Positions 51,349-60,440 of a stretch of DNA of 64,000 nucleotides are shown here, piece by piece. The DNA comes from Starkeya sp. ORNL1. Its GTDB lineage: Bacteria; Pseudomonadota; Alphaproteobacteria; Rhizobiales; Xanthobacteraceae. The DNA lies in the NCBI RefSeq assembly GCF_012971745.1, contig NZ_CP048834.1:4030001-4094000 (forward strand). The letters run 5' to 3'. Position numbers and translations under genes: made by a program. Positions within the stretch are counted from its first letter, which is position 1; each line of letters starts with the position of its first letter. The notes beneath the pieces are model-generated. The model was given only the letters and a program-made list of their open reading frames with translations. It did not search any database and was not told the DNA's origin.

Positions 51349-52806
51349 TCATGCCCGGCGCCGGCGGATGGCTTCGCCGACATTGGGTGCAAGGCGGATG
51401 GCGTCGAGCGCGGCGAGCAGCGCCACCATGCCGACGATGAAGAAGGCGATCTGGAAATCGGCCGCGGGAATACCCGGCGAAGCGCCGGCCGGATTGACAA
51501 ACTCGGCGAAGCGCAGGGCGAGCGCGCCCAGCGCGACGCCGCCGCCCATCGCCATCTGCTGCGCCATGTTGGAGAGCGTGTTGGCGCCGTTCATGCGGTC
51601 CTGCGGCACATCGGCATAGGTGAGCGCGTTCACCGCGGTGAACTGGAGCGAACGCGTCAGGCCGCTGAGGAACAGCAGGATCACGATGATTGCGAACGGC
51701 GTTTCCGCGGTGATGAGCATGCAGGCGAAGATCATCGCCGCGTTCAGCACGCCGTTGACGATCAGCACCGGGCGGAAGCCGAAGCGATGCAGCAGCCGCG
51801 TCGTCACCAGCTTCATCACCAGATTGCCGGCGAACACGCTGAGGATCAGCAGGCCCGAGGTCAGCGGATCGAGGCCGAGGCTGACCTGGAACAGCAGCGG
51901 CAGCAGGAACGGGATGGCGTGGATGGCGACACGGACCGCCGAGCCGCCGCGGACCGCGGCGGCATAGCTCGGCACCGACATCGCCCACAGCTCGACCAGC
52001 GGGTGGCGGTGGCGGCGGGCATGGACGATCGCATAAAGGCCGCTGGCGAAGCCGACCACGATCGCCGCCGCCACCAGCGGCCACGATACGTCTTCGTGGG
52101 TGATCAGTTCGACGCCGTACATCAGCGAGAAGCAGGCTGCCCCGGTCAGCACGAAGCCGAGCACGTCGAACGGGCGCACGGCGTGGATCTTCTCCTTCGG
52201 CATCAGCTTGAGCGTGAAGAAGAAGGCGGCGATGCCGAGCGGCACATTGATGAAGAAGATCCAGTGCCAGGAGAGGTACATGGTGATGAAGCCGCCGAGC
52301 GGCGGCCCCAGCACCGGCGCGGCAAGGCCCGGCCAGGTGAGGGTGGTGATCGCCCGGATCATGTCCTTCTTGTCGATCGAGCGCAGCACGACGAGACGGC
52401 CGACCGGCACCATCATGGCGCCGCCTATGCCCTGGAGAACGCGGGCGAGGGTGAAGGTCAGCAGGCTCTCGCTGAGCCCGCACAGGATCGAGGCGCCGGT
52501 GAAGATGATGATGGCGCTGGCGAACACCCGCCGGCTGCCGAACCGATCGGCCATCCAGCCGCTGAGCGGGATGAGGATGGCCAAGGTGAGCACATAGGCG
52601 GAGACGCCGATGCCGAGATCGACCGGGCGCACGCCGAACGCGGCGGCCATGTCGGGGATCGCCGTCACCAATATGGTGCTGTCGAGATTCTCCATGAACA
52701 GCGAGGCCGCGACCAGGAAGGTCAGCGTCATGCTGCTGGCCGGCACCGGCTCCGGGGACGGCTGCTGGGCTCCGGCGCCCTGTTCGGTGAGCTCTTCACG
52801 TTTCAA
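51349..52806 (-). CDS. DHA2 family multidrug MFS transporter
   Basis: A 485-residue, 14-helix exporter of the EmrB/QacA group. Motifs: FMENLDSTILVTAIPDMA (motif D1), SGWMADRFGSRRVF (motif A), LARVLQGIGGAMMVPVGRLVVLR (motif B), APVLGPPLGGFI (motif C). No adaptor gene accompanies it, unlike the pair at 25.8-28.7 kb. RBS is weak (AACGTGAAGAG lies inside the gene start), and ATG 52806 fits the N-terminal cytoplasmic extension; MTLTFLVAAS further in could also be used. Confidence 0.9.
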   Translation of the reverse strand: MKREELTEQGAGAQQPSPEPVPASSMTLTFLVAASLFMENLDSTILVTAIPDMAAAFGVRPVDLGIGVSAYVLTLAILIPLSGWMADRFGSRRVFASAIIIFTGASILCGLSESLLTFTLARVLQGIGGAMMVPVGRLVVLRSIDKKDMIRAITTLTWPGLAAPVLGPPLGGFITMYLSWHWIFFINVPLGIAAFFFTLKLMPKEKIHAVRPFDVLGFVLTGAACFSLMYGVELITHEDVSWPLVAAAIVVGFASGLYAIVHARRHRHPLVELWAMSVPSYAAAVRGGSAVRVAIHAIPFLLPLLFQVSLGLDPLTSGLLILSVFAGNLVMKLVTTRLLHRFGFRPVLIVNGVLNAAMIFACMLITAETPFAIIVILLFLSGLTRSLQFTAVNALTYADVPQDRMNGANTLSNMAQQMAMGGGVALGALALRFAEFVNPAGASPGIPAADFQIAFFIVGMVALLAALDAIRLAPNVGEAIRRRRA

Positions 52807-52965
52807 CGGCGTGCCACCACGATCGGCCCCTGACCCGAGGAGCCGGCATTGTCCGTCGCGGAAGGCAGGCGCGGGTGAGACCGGCTTGGGCGGCGGGATG
52901 ATTGCCCTTTATAGGCGATTGAGTGAGCTATCAATTAAAAATCCGGGGATGGGATTCAACAAACC

Positions 52966-53079
52966 ACCTCATCCTGAGGTGCGAGCATAGCGAGCCTCGA
53001 AGGATGTTGAAGCCGAAGACGGTCTTCTGCGGGAGCATCCTTCGAGGCCCGGCTAATGCCGGGCACCTCAGGATGAGGT
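52966..53079. repeat. Palindromic intergenic repeat (CCTCATCCTGAGG family)
   Basis: Nested inverted repeats: outer arms CCTCATCCTGAGGTGC (52967-52982) and its complement at 53063-53078; inner arms GCCTCGAAGGATG (52994-53006) and complement at 53036-53048. The motif CTCATCCTGAGG...CTCGAAGGATG is a widespread intergenic repeat of Hyphomicrobiales. It fills most of the 294-base gap 52807-53100; the remainder contains the divergent-looking AT-rich start of the DHA2 gene. Confidence 0.88.
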
Positions 53080-53100
53080 TTCGCAACATGCGACAGTATC

Positions 53101-54117
53101 TCACCCCGGCATCAGTGCCTTCAACTCCGCATACAAGGCAGTCGGCACCTCGACACCGTGCTCGCGGGTGCGCTGGCGCGCGGCGTAGCGGCGATCGGAG
53201 GGCAGGCGCACGCCGGGTTGCTGCCGGGCGAGGGCGAACAATTCGTCGGCGATGGTGAGGCGCTCGCCCACGCTATCCTTGCCGAACACGGCGGGATCGA
53301 TCGCCAGGATCAACTCGCCGCCGAGCGGTGGGCCGCCGTCACCATTCTCGGCCGCCCTGGATTGCCGGCTGGTGAGGTCGCCGATCAGCGGTCCGGCGAT
53401 CAGCTCGACCATCATGGAGAGCGCCGAGCCCTTGTGGCCACCGAACGGCAGCAGCGCGCCCTTGAGCGCGGCGGCGGGATCGGTGGTCGGCTTGCCGTCG
53501 GGATCGACCGCCCAGCCGGCGGGAATGGATTCGCCGGCGCGCCGCTTCAGTTCGATCTCGCCCCGCGCGGCCGCACTGGTGGCGAAGTCAAAGATGAAGG
53601 GCCGCCCGCTCGGACCCGGCCAGCCGAAGGCAAGCGGATTGGTGCCGAACAGCGCCTGCGTCCCGCCGGCCGGCGCCACGCAGCATTGGCCGACGGTGAA
53701 GGCGAAGGCGACGAGGCCGGCTTCCGCCGCGCCCTCGATATCCGCCCACAACGCGGAGTAATGGTAGCAATCATGGATCGCCAGCGCGGCGATGCCATAG
53801 GTCTTCGCTGCCACGATGAGCGCGGGGATGCCGGTCTCGATGGCGAGCGGAGCGAAGCCGCGCCGCGCATCCACCCGCAGCACCGCGGGCGTCGCCTGCG
53901 TGAGTTCCGGCAGCGCGGCGGCATCGGCCTTGCCGCTGCGGGTCGAGGCGACATAGCCCGGAAGCCGGTAGATGCCGTGCGAATGGCATTCGTCCGCCTC
54001 GGCGCGGGTGATGGAGCGGGCGATGGCCGCAGCATGCGGTTCGCCCAGCCCATTGTCCCGGAGCGTCGCCAAAGTGAGATCATGCACCTCGGCGAGGCTC
54101 AGGCGGATCGAGTCCAT
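53101..54117 (-). CDS. Ldh/malate-type NAD(P) oxidoreductase (LDH2 family)
   Basis: A 338-residue member of the LDH2/malate dehydrogenase family (ComC, YlbC, ureidoglycolate dehydrogenase, piperideine-2-carboxylate reductase DpkA). Motifs: DECHSHGIYRLPGYV, AIHDCYHYSALW (catalytic His), LFGTNPLAFGWPGP, FDFATSAAARGEIELKRRAGE, LPFGGHKGSALSMMVELIAG. It catalyses reversible oxidation of a 2-hydroxyacid or reduction of a cyclic imine. It is the last gene of the NMT1/SsuA-type ABC operon (18-base gap), so its substrate is probably what that system imports. Confidence 0.88.
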   Translation of the reverse strand: MDSIRLSLAEVHDLTLATLRDNGLGEPHAAAIARSITRAEADECHSHGIYRLPGYVASTRSGKADAAALPELTQATPAVLRVDARRGFAPLAIETGIPALIVAAKTYGIAALAIHDCYHYSALWADIEGAAEAGLVAFAFTVGQCCVAPAGGTQALFGTNPLAFGWPGPSGRPFIFDFATSAAARGEIELKRRAGESIPAGWAVDPDGKPTTDPAAALKGALLPFGGHKGSALSMMVELIAGPLIGDLTSRQSRAAENGDGGPPLGGELILAIDPAVFGKDSVGERLTIADELFALARQQPGVRLPSDRRYAARQRTREHGVEVPTALYAELKALMPG

Positions 54118-54135
54118 GTCGTCTCCTGGGTAGGG

Positions 54136-55161
54136 CTACTTGATCGTCGCGGCAGCCTTGGCGACGAACGAGCCGTCAAAGGTCTTGGAGAGATCGATCT
54201 TGGCGGCCTTCAACTCGGGATCGAACTCTACCAGCATGCCGAGCGCGTTCTTCATGCCGGCCTCGGGAATGACGCCGGTCACCGAATAGATCGGCTTGGA
54301 GGCTTTCACCGCGGCGATATAGAGGGCCTTGTCGCCGAGCAGATATTCCTCCGGCACCACCTTGGCGACGTCCTCGGGGGTCGCGGTCTGCAACCACTTC
54401 AGCGCCTTGTAGAAGGCGTTGGTCAGCTTCTGCGTGGTGACCGGATTGTCCTTCACGAAGTCGGTCTTCATGTAGAGCACCGCCGCCGGATTGGTGCCGC
54501 CGAAGATGGCGTTGTTGCCGGCTTCGGTGCGGCTGTCGGCCAGCACCACGACGTCGCCGTCGCTCTCCAGCTTGGTGATGACCGGGTCGAGGTTCGCCAT
54601 GGCGTCGATCTCGCCGCGTTTCATCTGCGCCACCGCAGAAGCGCCGCCGCCGACCCCGATGAAGGAGACGTCGTCAGGCTTCAGGCCGTTCTTGGCGAGC
54701 AGGAAGTTGACGAAGAAATTGGTCGAGGAGCCCGGCGCGGTGACGCCGATCTTGGCGCCCTTCAAATCCTTGATCGACTTGATCTGGTCGGCCTTGTCCT
54801 TCTTCACCACCAGTACGATGCCGGGATAGCGGCCGAGCTCGATGGTTGCGACGATGTCCTGGCCCTTGGCCTGCATGCGGATGGTGTGCTCATAGGCGCC
54901 CGCCACCACGTCGATCGAGCCGCCGATCAGCGCCTGCAGCGATTTCGCGCCGCCGCCGAAATCATTGATGGTGACGTCGAGTCCCTCTTCCTTGAAGAAC
55001 CCCTTCTGCTCGGCAATGGTCAGGGGCAGGTAATAGAGCAGCGGCTTGCCGCCGACGCCGAGCGTCAGGCTGGGCTTTTCCGCCTTCTGGGCGAGCGCGG
55101 GCGCGGTCAGCGCAAGGGCGCCGAGCGTGGCCACCGCAACAGCCTTGATCAAGGTTTTCAT
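54136..55161 (-). CDS. ABC transporter substrate-binding protein (NMT1/SsuA type)
   Basis: A 341-residue periplasmic protein with a 24-residue Sec signal (MKTLIKAVAVATLGALALTAPALAQ). YLPLTIAEQKGFFKEEGLDV, GGGAKSLQALIGGSIDVVAG and LKGAKIGVTAPGSSTNFFVNFLL are the standard NMT1/TauA/SsuA signatures. AGGAGGA precedes ATG 55161. Together with the permease and ATPase upstream it forms an importer of the nitrate/sulfonate/taurine/pyrimidine class; the true ligand is not evident. Confidence 0.93.
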   Translation of the reverse strand: MKTLIKAVAVATLGALALTAPALAQKAEKPSLTLGVGGKPLLYYLPLTIAEQKGFFKEEGLDVTINDFGGGAKSLQALIGGSIDVVAGAYEHTIRMQAKGQDIVATIELGRYPGIVLVVKKDKADQIKSIKDLKGAKIGVTAPGSSTNFFVNFLLAKNGLKPDDVSFIGVGGGASAVAQMKRGEIDAMANLDPVITKLESDGDVVVLADSRTEAGNNAIFGGTNPAAVLYMKTDFVKDNPVTTQKLTNAFYKALKWLQTATPEDVAKVVPEEYLLGDKALYIAAVKASKPIYSVTGVIPEAGMKNALGMLVEFDPELKAAKIDLSKTFDGSFVAKAAATIK

Positions 55162-55186
55162 CGGGCTTCCTCCTGTTATGCCGTGT

Positions 55187-55996
55187 TCAGTTCTGGCTCG
55201 CCGCCGGCGCCGGCCGCCAGACCAGCAACCGGTTCTCGATCGCGGTGACGAAGGCGTCGATGATGATGACGAAGATGGCGAGCACCAGCATGCCGGAGAA
55301 CACGCCGGTGACGTCGAACACGCCCTCGGCCTGGTGGATGCGGTAGCCGAGGCCTGCCGCCGAGCCGAGATATTCGCCGACCACGGCGCCGACCAGCGCG
55401 AAGCCGACCGCGGTGTGCAGCGAGGAAAACATCCACGAGAGTGCGGACGGCCAATAGACGTTGCGCATCAATTGCCGCTCATTCATGCCGAGCATGCGGG
55501 CATTGGCGAGGACGGTGGGGCTCACTTCCTTCACGCCCTGATAGACGTTGAAGAAGACGATGAAGAATACCAGCGTCACGCCGAGCGCGACCTTCGACCA
55601 GATGCCGAGGCCGAGCCACAGCGCGAAGATCGGCGCCAGCACCACGCGCGGCAGCGCGTTCGCCATCTTCACATAGGGGTCGAACACCGCCGCCACGAGC
55701 GCCTGCCGGGCGAACCAGAAGCCGATCAGCACGCCGCCGGCGGCGCCGATGACGAAGGCCAGCGCGGTCTCCAAGAGCGTGATGCCGAGGTGGTACCAGA
55801 TCACGCCCGAGGCGAAATCCTTCCAGGTGCGGGCGAACACGTCGACCGGCGTCGAGAAGAAGAACGGGTCGAGCGGATAGAACGCCTTCGGCGAGAGGAT
55901 GCCGGCCGGCACCTTGATGGTGGAGCCGAGATGCCAGACGCCGATCAGCACCAAAGCGACCAGAATCTGCAAGGCGAGCAGCTTGAAATGCTTCAC
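55187..55996 (-). CDS. ABC transporter permease (SsuC/TauC type)
   Basis: A 269-residue inner-membrane permease with about six helices and the EAA loop NARMLGMNERQLMRNVYWPSALSWMFSSLH. Start is GTG 55996, which overlaps the ATPase stop as GTGA, so translation is coupled; longer frames upstream are antisense-like and ignored. The N-terminal sequence KHFKLLALQILVALVLIGVWHLG fits a first membrane helix. Confidence 0.92.
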   Translation of the reverse strand: MKHFKLLALQILVALVLIGVWHLGSTIKVPAGILSPKAFYPLDPFFFSTPVDVFARTWKDFASGVIWYHLGITLLETALAFVIGAAGGVLIGFWFARQALVAAVFDPYVKMANALPRVVLAPIFALWLGLGIWSKVALGVTLVFFIVFFNVYQGVKEVSPTVLANARMLGMNERQLMRNVYWPSALSWMFSSLHTAVGFALVGAVVGEYLGSAAGLGYRIHQAEGVFDVTGVFSGMLVLAIFVIIIDAFVTAIENRLLVWRPAPAASQN

Positions 55997-56844
55997 GCCA
56001 CGCCCTCCGCGTCGCGATAGGTCTTCACCACCTCGTCCTTGAGTGTCGACCAGATCTCCCGGTGCAGAGCATGGAAGGCGGGATGGACGCGGATCTCCAT
56101 GATGTCGCGCGGCCGCGGCAGGTCGACCCGCCACTCGCCGATGATGCGCGAGGCCGGCCCGGCGCTCATGATGACGACGCGGTCGGCCAGCGCGATGGCC
56201 TCCTCGAGGTCGTGGGTGACGAACAGCACCGCCTTGCGCTCGGCGTTCCACAGTTCGAGCAGCAGGTTGCCCATGATCTGCCTCGTCTGCGCGTCGAGCG
56301 GGCCGAACGGCTCGTCCATCAGCAGGATCTTGGGATCGCGGATCAGCACCTGGGCGAGGCCGACGCGCTTGCGCTGTCCGCCGGAGAGCATGTGCGGATA
56401 GCGGTCGGTAAAGGCCTTGAGCCCGACCCGGCCGAGCCAGCCGCGGGCGCGCTCGCGGGCTACGCCCGTGGCGACGCCGGCGACTTCGAGGCCGATGGCG
56501 ACATTGTCGAGCGCGGTCTTCCAGGGGAACAGCGCTTCGGCCTGGAACAGGTAGCCGGCCTGCCGGTTCAGCCCGGCGAGCGGTGTGCCAAAGATGCTGA
56601 CGGTGCCGGCGCTGGGGGTGAGCAGGCCGGCGCTGGCATTGAGCAGGGTGGACTTGCCGCAGCCGGTGGGGCCGACAATGGCCACGAATTCGCCGTCGGC
56701 GACCGCGAGATCGACATTCTCGACCGCGGTGAAGCCTTGCCGGCCGCGATCACGCGCCGCGAAGGTGATGCGAACGCCGCTCAGCGCAACCGCGCGGGAC
56801 AAGAGCGCGTCCCCGGCCAGGGGCTGCGCGGCGACCACTCCCAA
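55993..56844 (-). CDS. ABC transporter ATP-binding protein (SsuB/TauB type)
   Basis: A 283-residue ATPase. Walker A GPTGCGKSTLLN, signature MLSGGQRKRVGLAQ, Walker B ILLMDEPFGPLD and switch His in VTHDLEEA are intact. The probable start is TTG 56844, five bases after GGGAGG; a GTG at 56838 is the alternative. It is first in the operon ATPase-permease-binding protein-Ldh. Confidence 0.93.
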   Translation of the reverse strand: MGVVAAQPLAGDALLSRAVALSGVRITFAARDRGRQGFTAVENVDLAVADGEFVAIVGPTGCGKSTLLNASAGLLTPSAGTVSIFGTPLAGLNRQAGYLFQAEALFPWKTALDNVAIGLEVAGVATGVARERARGWLGRVGLKAFTDRYPHMLSGGQRKRVGLAQVLIRDPKILLMDEPFGPLDAQTRQIMGNLLLELWNAERKAVLFVTHDLEEAIALADRVVIMSAGPASRIIGEWRVDLPRPRDIMEIRVHPAFHALHREIWSTLKDEVVKTYRDAEGVA

Positions 56845-56926
56845 TCTTTCCTCCCGACGGCACGTTGAACCGTTTTTTCTGCCGGGAAATTAGCGGCATG
56901 CGGCCGCGGCGCAAGCCTGACGATCG

Positions 56927-58417
56927 TTAAAGCTCTCCCGCCGCGTAGAAGGCGCCGGCGTCGCTGGCGAAGGCGGCGCGCGAGGCGGGGTCGAAATAGA
57001 ACATGTGGCCGCCCTTATAGAGCTTGAGGTCGACGCGCTTGGCGCTGCCGAGCGGCGGCATGTGGTCGATCACATAGCGCGAGACCGAATAGGGCGTGAC
57101 GATATCGCTGCGGCCATGCGCGACCATTACGGTGAGCTTGGGATTGAGCGCCAGCAATTCGCGCAGGTCGCGGGCGATGCTGGCCGAGCCGAGGCTGCTG
57201 CGCCGCCCCCAATCCCATTTGCCCGACACTTCGCGATTGAGCAGGTTGAAGGTCATGTCGGTCTTGAAGCCCAGCGTGTCGCGGGCATAGCCGACGAACA
57301 GCCCGCCAAGCGCCTGGGTGTAACCGTCCAGCACCGGGTCGGGACCGTCATCCGACGGGGATTCCGGGAACGGGTCGGGGGCGATGGTGGCGGCGTCATA
57401 GGAACTGGCGACGCTGTCGTCGGCATTGCCCGCATTCTTGGTATAGGCGTCGCCAATGACGCCGCGAGTGCGGGTGACGATGTCGAGCGGCACGCCGCTG
57501 ATGTCGGAAACCTTGGCATAGAAGGCTTTCGCGGCCTCGCCCTCCAGCGGCTTGCCGGCCAGCGCGGTGAGATAGTCGCTCAAGGCGAAGCGCTCCGCCG
57601 CGGCAAGCGCCTCCGGCGTGAAACTGCCCTTGCGGTCGAGCGCGGCGGCGGCGAGCGAGGGCAATTGCAGCGCGGCGCCGAGCGGGAAGCGGTTGGCGGC
57701 GAATTGCAGCCGCCCCTCCAGGAAGGGCGAGAGCATCACGATGCCATTGACCAGAATGCCCTGGTCCTCCTGCAGGGCGCGGGCGACCTTCACGCTGCGA
57801 AAACCGCCATAGCTCTCGCCGAGCAGATATTTCGGCGAGGCGGCGCGGCTGTTCTTGGCGATGTAGAGCGCGATCACCTTGGCGAGCGTCTCGGCGTCGG
57901 TATCGACGCTCCAGAAGTCGCTCGCCTTGTCGGCCTTGGCGGCGCGGCTCCAGCCGGTGCCGACCGGATCGATCATCACCAGGTCGGTGAATTTCAGCCA
58001 GGTGCTGGGGTTGTCGTGCAGGCGGGCGTCGGCGGCGTCGCCATTGGCGCTGAAATCGACGACGCGCGGGCCGACCACGCCGAGATGCAGATAGGCGGAG
58101 GAGGCGCCGGGCCCGCCATTGAACACGAAGGTCACCGGCCGCGTGCCGGCGTCAGTGCCCTTCAGCGTATAGGCGGTGTAGAAGATCGCCGCCGAGCGCT
58201 CGCCATTCCGGTCGAACAGCGAATAGGTGCCGGCGGTGGCGGTATAAGCGAGCTTCTGCCCGCCAAGGTCGAGCGTGTGCTCGGTGACGGAATCCGACGG
58301 CAGCAGCGCCAGCACACCGGCGGCGGGCGCATCCTGGCCGCGCTGCGCCAATGCCGGAGCATTGGCAAAGCCGAGCAACAGCAATGCCATGGCAATGCCA
58401 CGCACGAAAATCCGGTT
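56927..58417 (-). CDS. S10 family serine carboxypeptidase-like protein
   Basis: About 496 residues, exported (signal NRIFVRGIAMALLLLGFANAPALA). Peptidase S10 signatures: VTFVFNGGPGASSAYLHLG (oxyanion loop), MIDPVGTGWSR, LLGESYGGFRSVKVA (nucleophile Ser), AHGRSDIVTPYSV (catalytic Asp) and YKGGHMFYF (catalytic His). Bacterial S10 homologues of this kind are periplasmic and of unknown substrate. The start is uncertain: GTG 58417 gives the best signal peptide, ATG 58390 a shorter one. It lies alone between two ABC operons. Confidence 0.85.
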   Translation of the reverse strand, partial: NRIFVRGIAMALLLLGFANAPALAQRGQDAPAAGVLALLPSDSVTEHTLDLGGQKLAYTATAGTYSLFDRNGERSAAIFYTAYTLKGTDAGTRPVTFVFNGGPGASSAYLHLGVVGPRVVDFSANGDAADARLHDNPSTWLKFTDLVMIDPVGTGWSRAAKADKASDFWSVDTDAETLAKVIALYIAKNSRAASPKYLLGESYGGFRSVKVARALQEDQGILVNGIVMLSPFLEGRLQFAANRFPLGAALQLPSLAAAALDRKGSFTPEALAAAERFALSDYLTALAGKPLEGEAAKAFYAKVSDISGVPLDIVTRTRGVIGDAYTKNAGNADDSVASSYDAATIAPDPFPESPSDDGPDPVLDGYTQALGGLFVGYARDTLGFKTDMTFNLLNREVSGKWDWGRRSSLGSASIARDLRELLALNPKLTVMVAHGRSDIVTPYSVSRYVIDHMPPLGSAKRVDLKLYKGGHMFYFDPASRAAFASDAGAFYAAGEL

Positions 58418-58536
58418 CACGATGATCACGTCCACGCGGTTGATGTCATGGGCCTTCCTGCACGTGAAGACGCGCAGTTCCAAGGCACCGCCGCGTGATG
58501 ACGGTCAATCCCGCGTTATGAGCGCCCCTCGAATAT

Positions 58537-58646
58537 CCCTCTCCCCGTTGGGGAGAGGTGGCCCGCGAAGCGGGTCGGTGAGGGGGAACACGATTGCAGA
58601 GCGGTGAAGACCCCTCACCCCAACCCTCTCCCCATCGGGGAGAGGG
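58537..58646. repeat. Palindromic intergenic repeat (CCTCTCCCC family)
   Basis: Two hairpins, CCTCTCCCC-GTT-GGGGAGAGG (58538-58558) and CCCTCTCCCC-ATC-GGGGAGAGGG (58624-58646), are enclosed with an inner inverted pair GGTGAGGGG (58577-58585)/CCCCTCACC (58611-58619). This CCCTCACCC...CTCTCCCC design is a common dispersed repeat in alphaproteobacteria. It fills the gap between the S10 and RraA genes. Confidence 0.85.
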
Positions 58647-58664
58647 AGAAGGCGCCGGTCATTG

Positions 58665-59372
58665 TCACACCGGACAGCCGCGGGCGCGCAGGATCGAGTT
58701 GAAGCGCTCGGGGTCGGCGGTGCCGTCGGCATTGATGACCTTGAGCTTGGCTTCCTTGGCTTCCTGTTCCCGGATGCGCACCAGCAGCGCCGGGATCTCG
58801 GCCGGCGGGATCGCCAGCACGCCGTCGCCGTCGGCGAGGATCAGGTCGCCGGGATTCACCACCATGCCGGCACAGGCGATCGGGATGTTGATCTCGCCGG
58901 GGCCGTCCTTGCTGGGGCCGCGATGGTTGATACCCTTCGCCCAGCAGGGCATCTCGTCGTCCCAGTCGGCGATGTCGCGGATGGCTGCGTCCATCACGAA
59001 GCCGGCTATCTTCTGCCGCAGTGCGGTGATGCGCATATTACCGCCGATCAGCGACTGGGTGATGTCGCCGCCGCCGTCGATCACCAGCATGTCGCCGGGC
59101 TGGATCAGCTCCAGCGCCTTGTGGACCATGAGGTTGTCGCCCGGGCGCACCCGCACGGTAAAGGCCGGGCCGCAGGCGATCAGCGACAGCGAGGGGTGGT
59201 AGCGGTTGAGGCCGATGGCGCCGGTGGAGCGGCCGAGACAGTCGCTCGCCCATGCGGCGGGGATCTTCTTGAAGGCTTCGATCTGCTCCCTGGTCGGGCC
59301 GGCGCCGCGCGGGTTGCAGGCATAGCCGGCCGGCCAGCTCTTCGAGGCGTCTTTCACTGCAGCTTGTGACAT
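58665..59372 (-). CDS. RraA-family aldolase/dimethylmenaquinone methyltransferase-like protein
   Basis: A 235-residue protein of the RraA family, which includes 4-hydroxy-4-methyl-2-oxoglutarate/4-carboxy-4-hydroxy-2-oxoadipate aldolases and the RNase E inhibitor RraA. ASDCLGRSTGAIG, the metal/pyruvate-site GDMLVIDGGGDITQSLIGGNM, and GFVMDAAIRDIADWDD (with RD) are typical of the aldolase type. ATG 59372 follows AAGGAAGGA; the longer frame upstream is Arg-rich. It is the distal gene of the operon with the 2-hydroxyacid dehydrogenase and tartrate dehydrogenase-like genes, suggesting cleavage of a hydroxy-oxoacid to pyruvate. Confidence 0.88.
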   Translation of the reverse strand: MSQAAVKDASKSWPAGYACNPRGAGPTREQIEAFKKIPAAWASDCLGRSTGAIGLNRYHPSLSLIACGPAFTVRVRPGDNLMVHKALELIQPGDMLVIDGGGDITQSLIGGNMRITALRQKIAGFVMDAAIRDIADWDDEMPCWAKGINHRGPSKDGPGEINIPIACAGMVVNPGDLILADGDGVLAIPPAEIPALLVRIREQEAKEAKLKVINADGTADPERFNSILRARGCPV

Positions 59373-59413
59373 GTCGTTTCCTTCCTTGGTGTTCTGAAGA
59401 CGAGGTGCGGCAG

Positions 59414-60430
59414 TCAGCCGGCGTGAGCGGGAGCGCGCCCGTCGACGACGACGCAATCGGCGGCCGGCGGCGTGCCGGTGAGGACCGCGGCGATGGAGCG
59501 GGCGGCGAGCACATTGGAGCGGCCCAGCGCCTCATTGGTGGAGGCGCCGGAATGCGGCTGGCCGATGAAATTGGGCAGCTTCAACAGCTCCTGGGCAACC
59601 GCGCGCATGGCAGGATCGATCTCGCCCTCGAACACGTCGAGAGCAGCGCCAGCGATGGTGCCGGCGCGCAGGGCGGCGAGCAGCGCGGTCTCGTCGACGA
59701 GGCCGCCGCGGGAGGTGTTGATGAGGACGGCGGTCTGCTTCATCGCCGCTAGCGCCGGCGCGTCGATCATATGCCGGGTCGAGGTGTTGAGCGGAGCATG
59801 CACGCTGACATAGTCGCTCTCGCGCAGCAGCGTCGGCAGGTCGACCGGGCGCACGCCATATTCCGCCGCGGTCGCCGCATCGAGGCGCGGGGAATATGCG
59901 AGGATCTCGGTCTCGAAACCCTTGAGCCGGCGCGCCAGCTGGCGGGCGATGCGGCCGAAGCCGATGAGCCCGACCGTGCTGCGATAGAGTTCGCTGCCGA
60001 CCAGTATGGTCCAGTCGCCAGTGGCCATGCGGGCCTGCTGCTCGTGGAAGCGGCGGCCGACGGCGATCATCATGCCGATGGCCTGGTCGGCGACGGAGGG
60101 CGCATTGCCCCCCGCCGCGATGGTGACGACCTTGCCAAGCTCCTTGGCGGCGGCGACATCGACGCGCTCAAACCCGACGCCGCGCCGCGCGACGACCGCA
60201 AGCTCGGGGGAGCCCTCCAGCACCTCGCGTGTCACCCAGGCATGACCGACGACCCAGCCCTGCTTGCCTTCCAGCATTTCCTTCAGCTGGCCGGGCGAGA
60301 AGGCGCCGTCATTGGCGCCCTGGGGTGGTTCGTGGATAGTGACGGTGCAGCCGGCATCGGTGAGGATCGCCATCGACTCGTCGTCGAAGAAGCGGAGCGT
60401 CACCAGGACGTTGCGGTCGTTCGCGCTCAT
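59414..60430 (-). CDS. D-isomer-specific 2-hydroxyacid dehydrogenase
   Basis: A 338-residue NAD(P)-dependent dehydrogenase. The Rossmann motif VGLIGFGRIARQLARRL, catalytic Arg in INTSRGGLVDE, Glu in DVFEGE and His in GQPHSGAST are all present. Substrate-domain VARRGVGFERVDV matches phosphoglycerate-dehydrogenase-like members. It lies 10 bases after the tartrate dehydrogenase-like gene and 41 bases before the RraA gene on the same strand. It probably oxidises a D-2-hydroxyacid to the oxoacid that the aldolase cleaves. Confidence 0.92.
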   Translation of the reverse strand: MSANDRNVLVTLRFFDDESMAILTDAGCTVTIHEPPQGANDGAFSPGQLKEMLEGKQGWVVGHAWVTREVLEGSPELAVVARRGVGFERVDVAAAKELGKVVTIAAGGNAPSVADQAIGMMIAVGRRFHEQQARMATGDWTILVGSELYRSTVGLIGFGRIARQLARRLKGFETEILAYSPRLDAATAAEYGVRPVDLPTLLRESDYVSVHAPLNTSTRHMIDAPALAAMKQTAVLINTSRGGLVDETALLAALRAGTIAGAALDVFEGEIDPAMRAVAQELLKLPNFIGQPHSGASTNEALGRSNVLAARSIAAVLTGTPPAADCVVVDGRAPAHAG

Positions 60431-60440
60431 GTCGCAATCC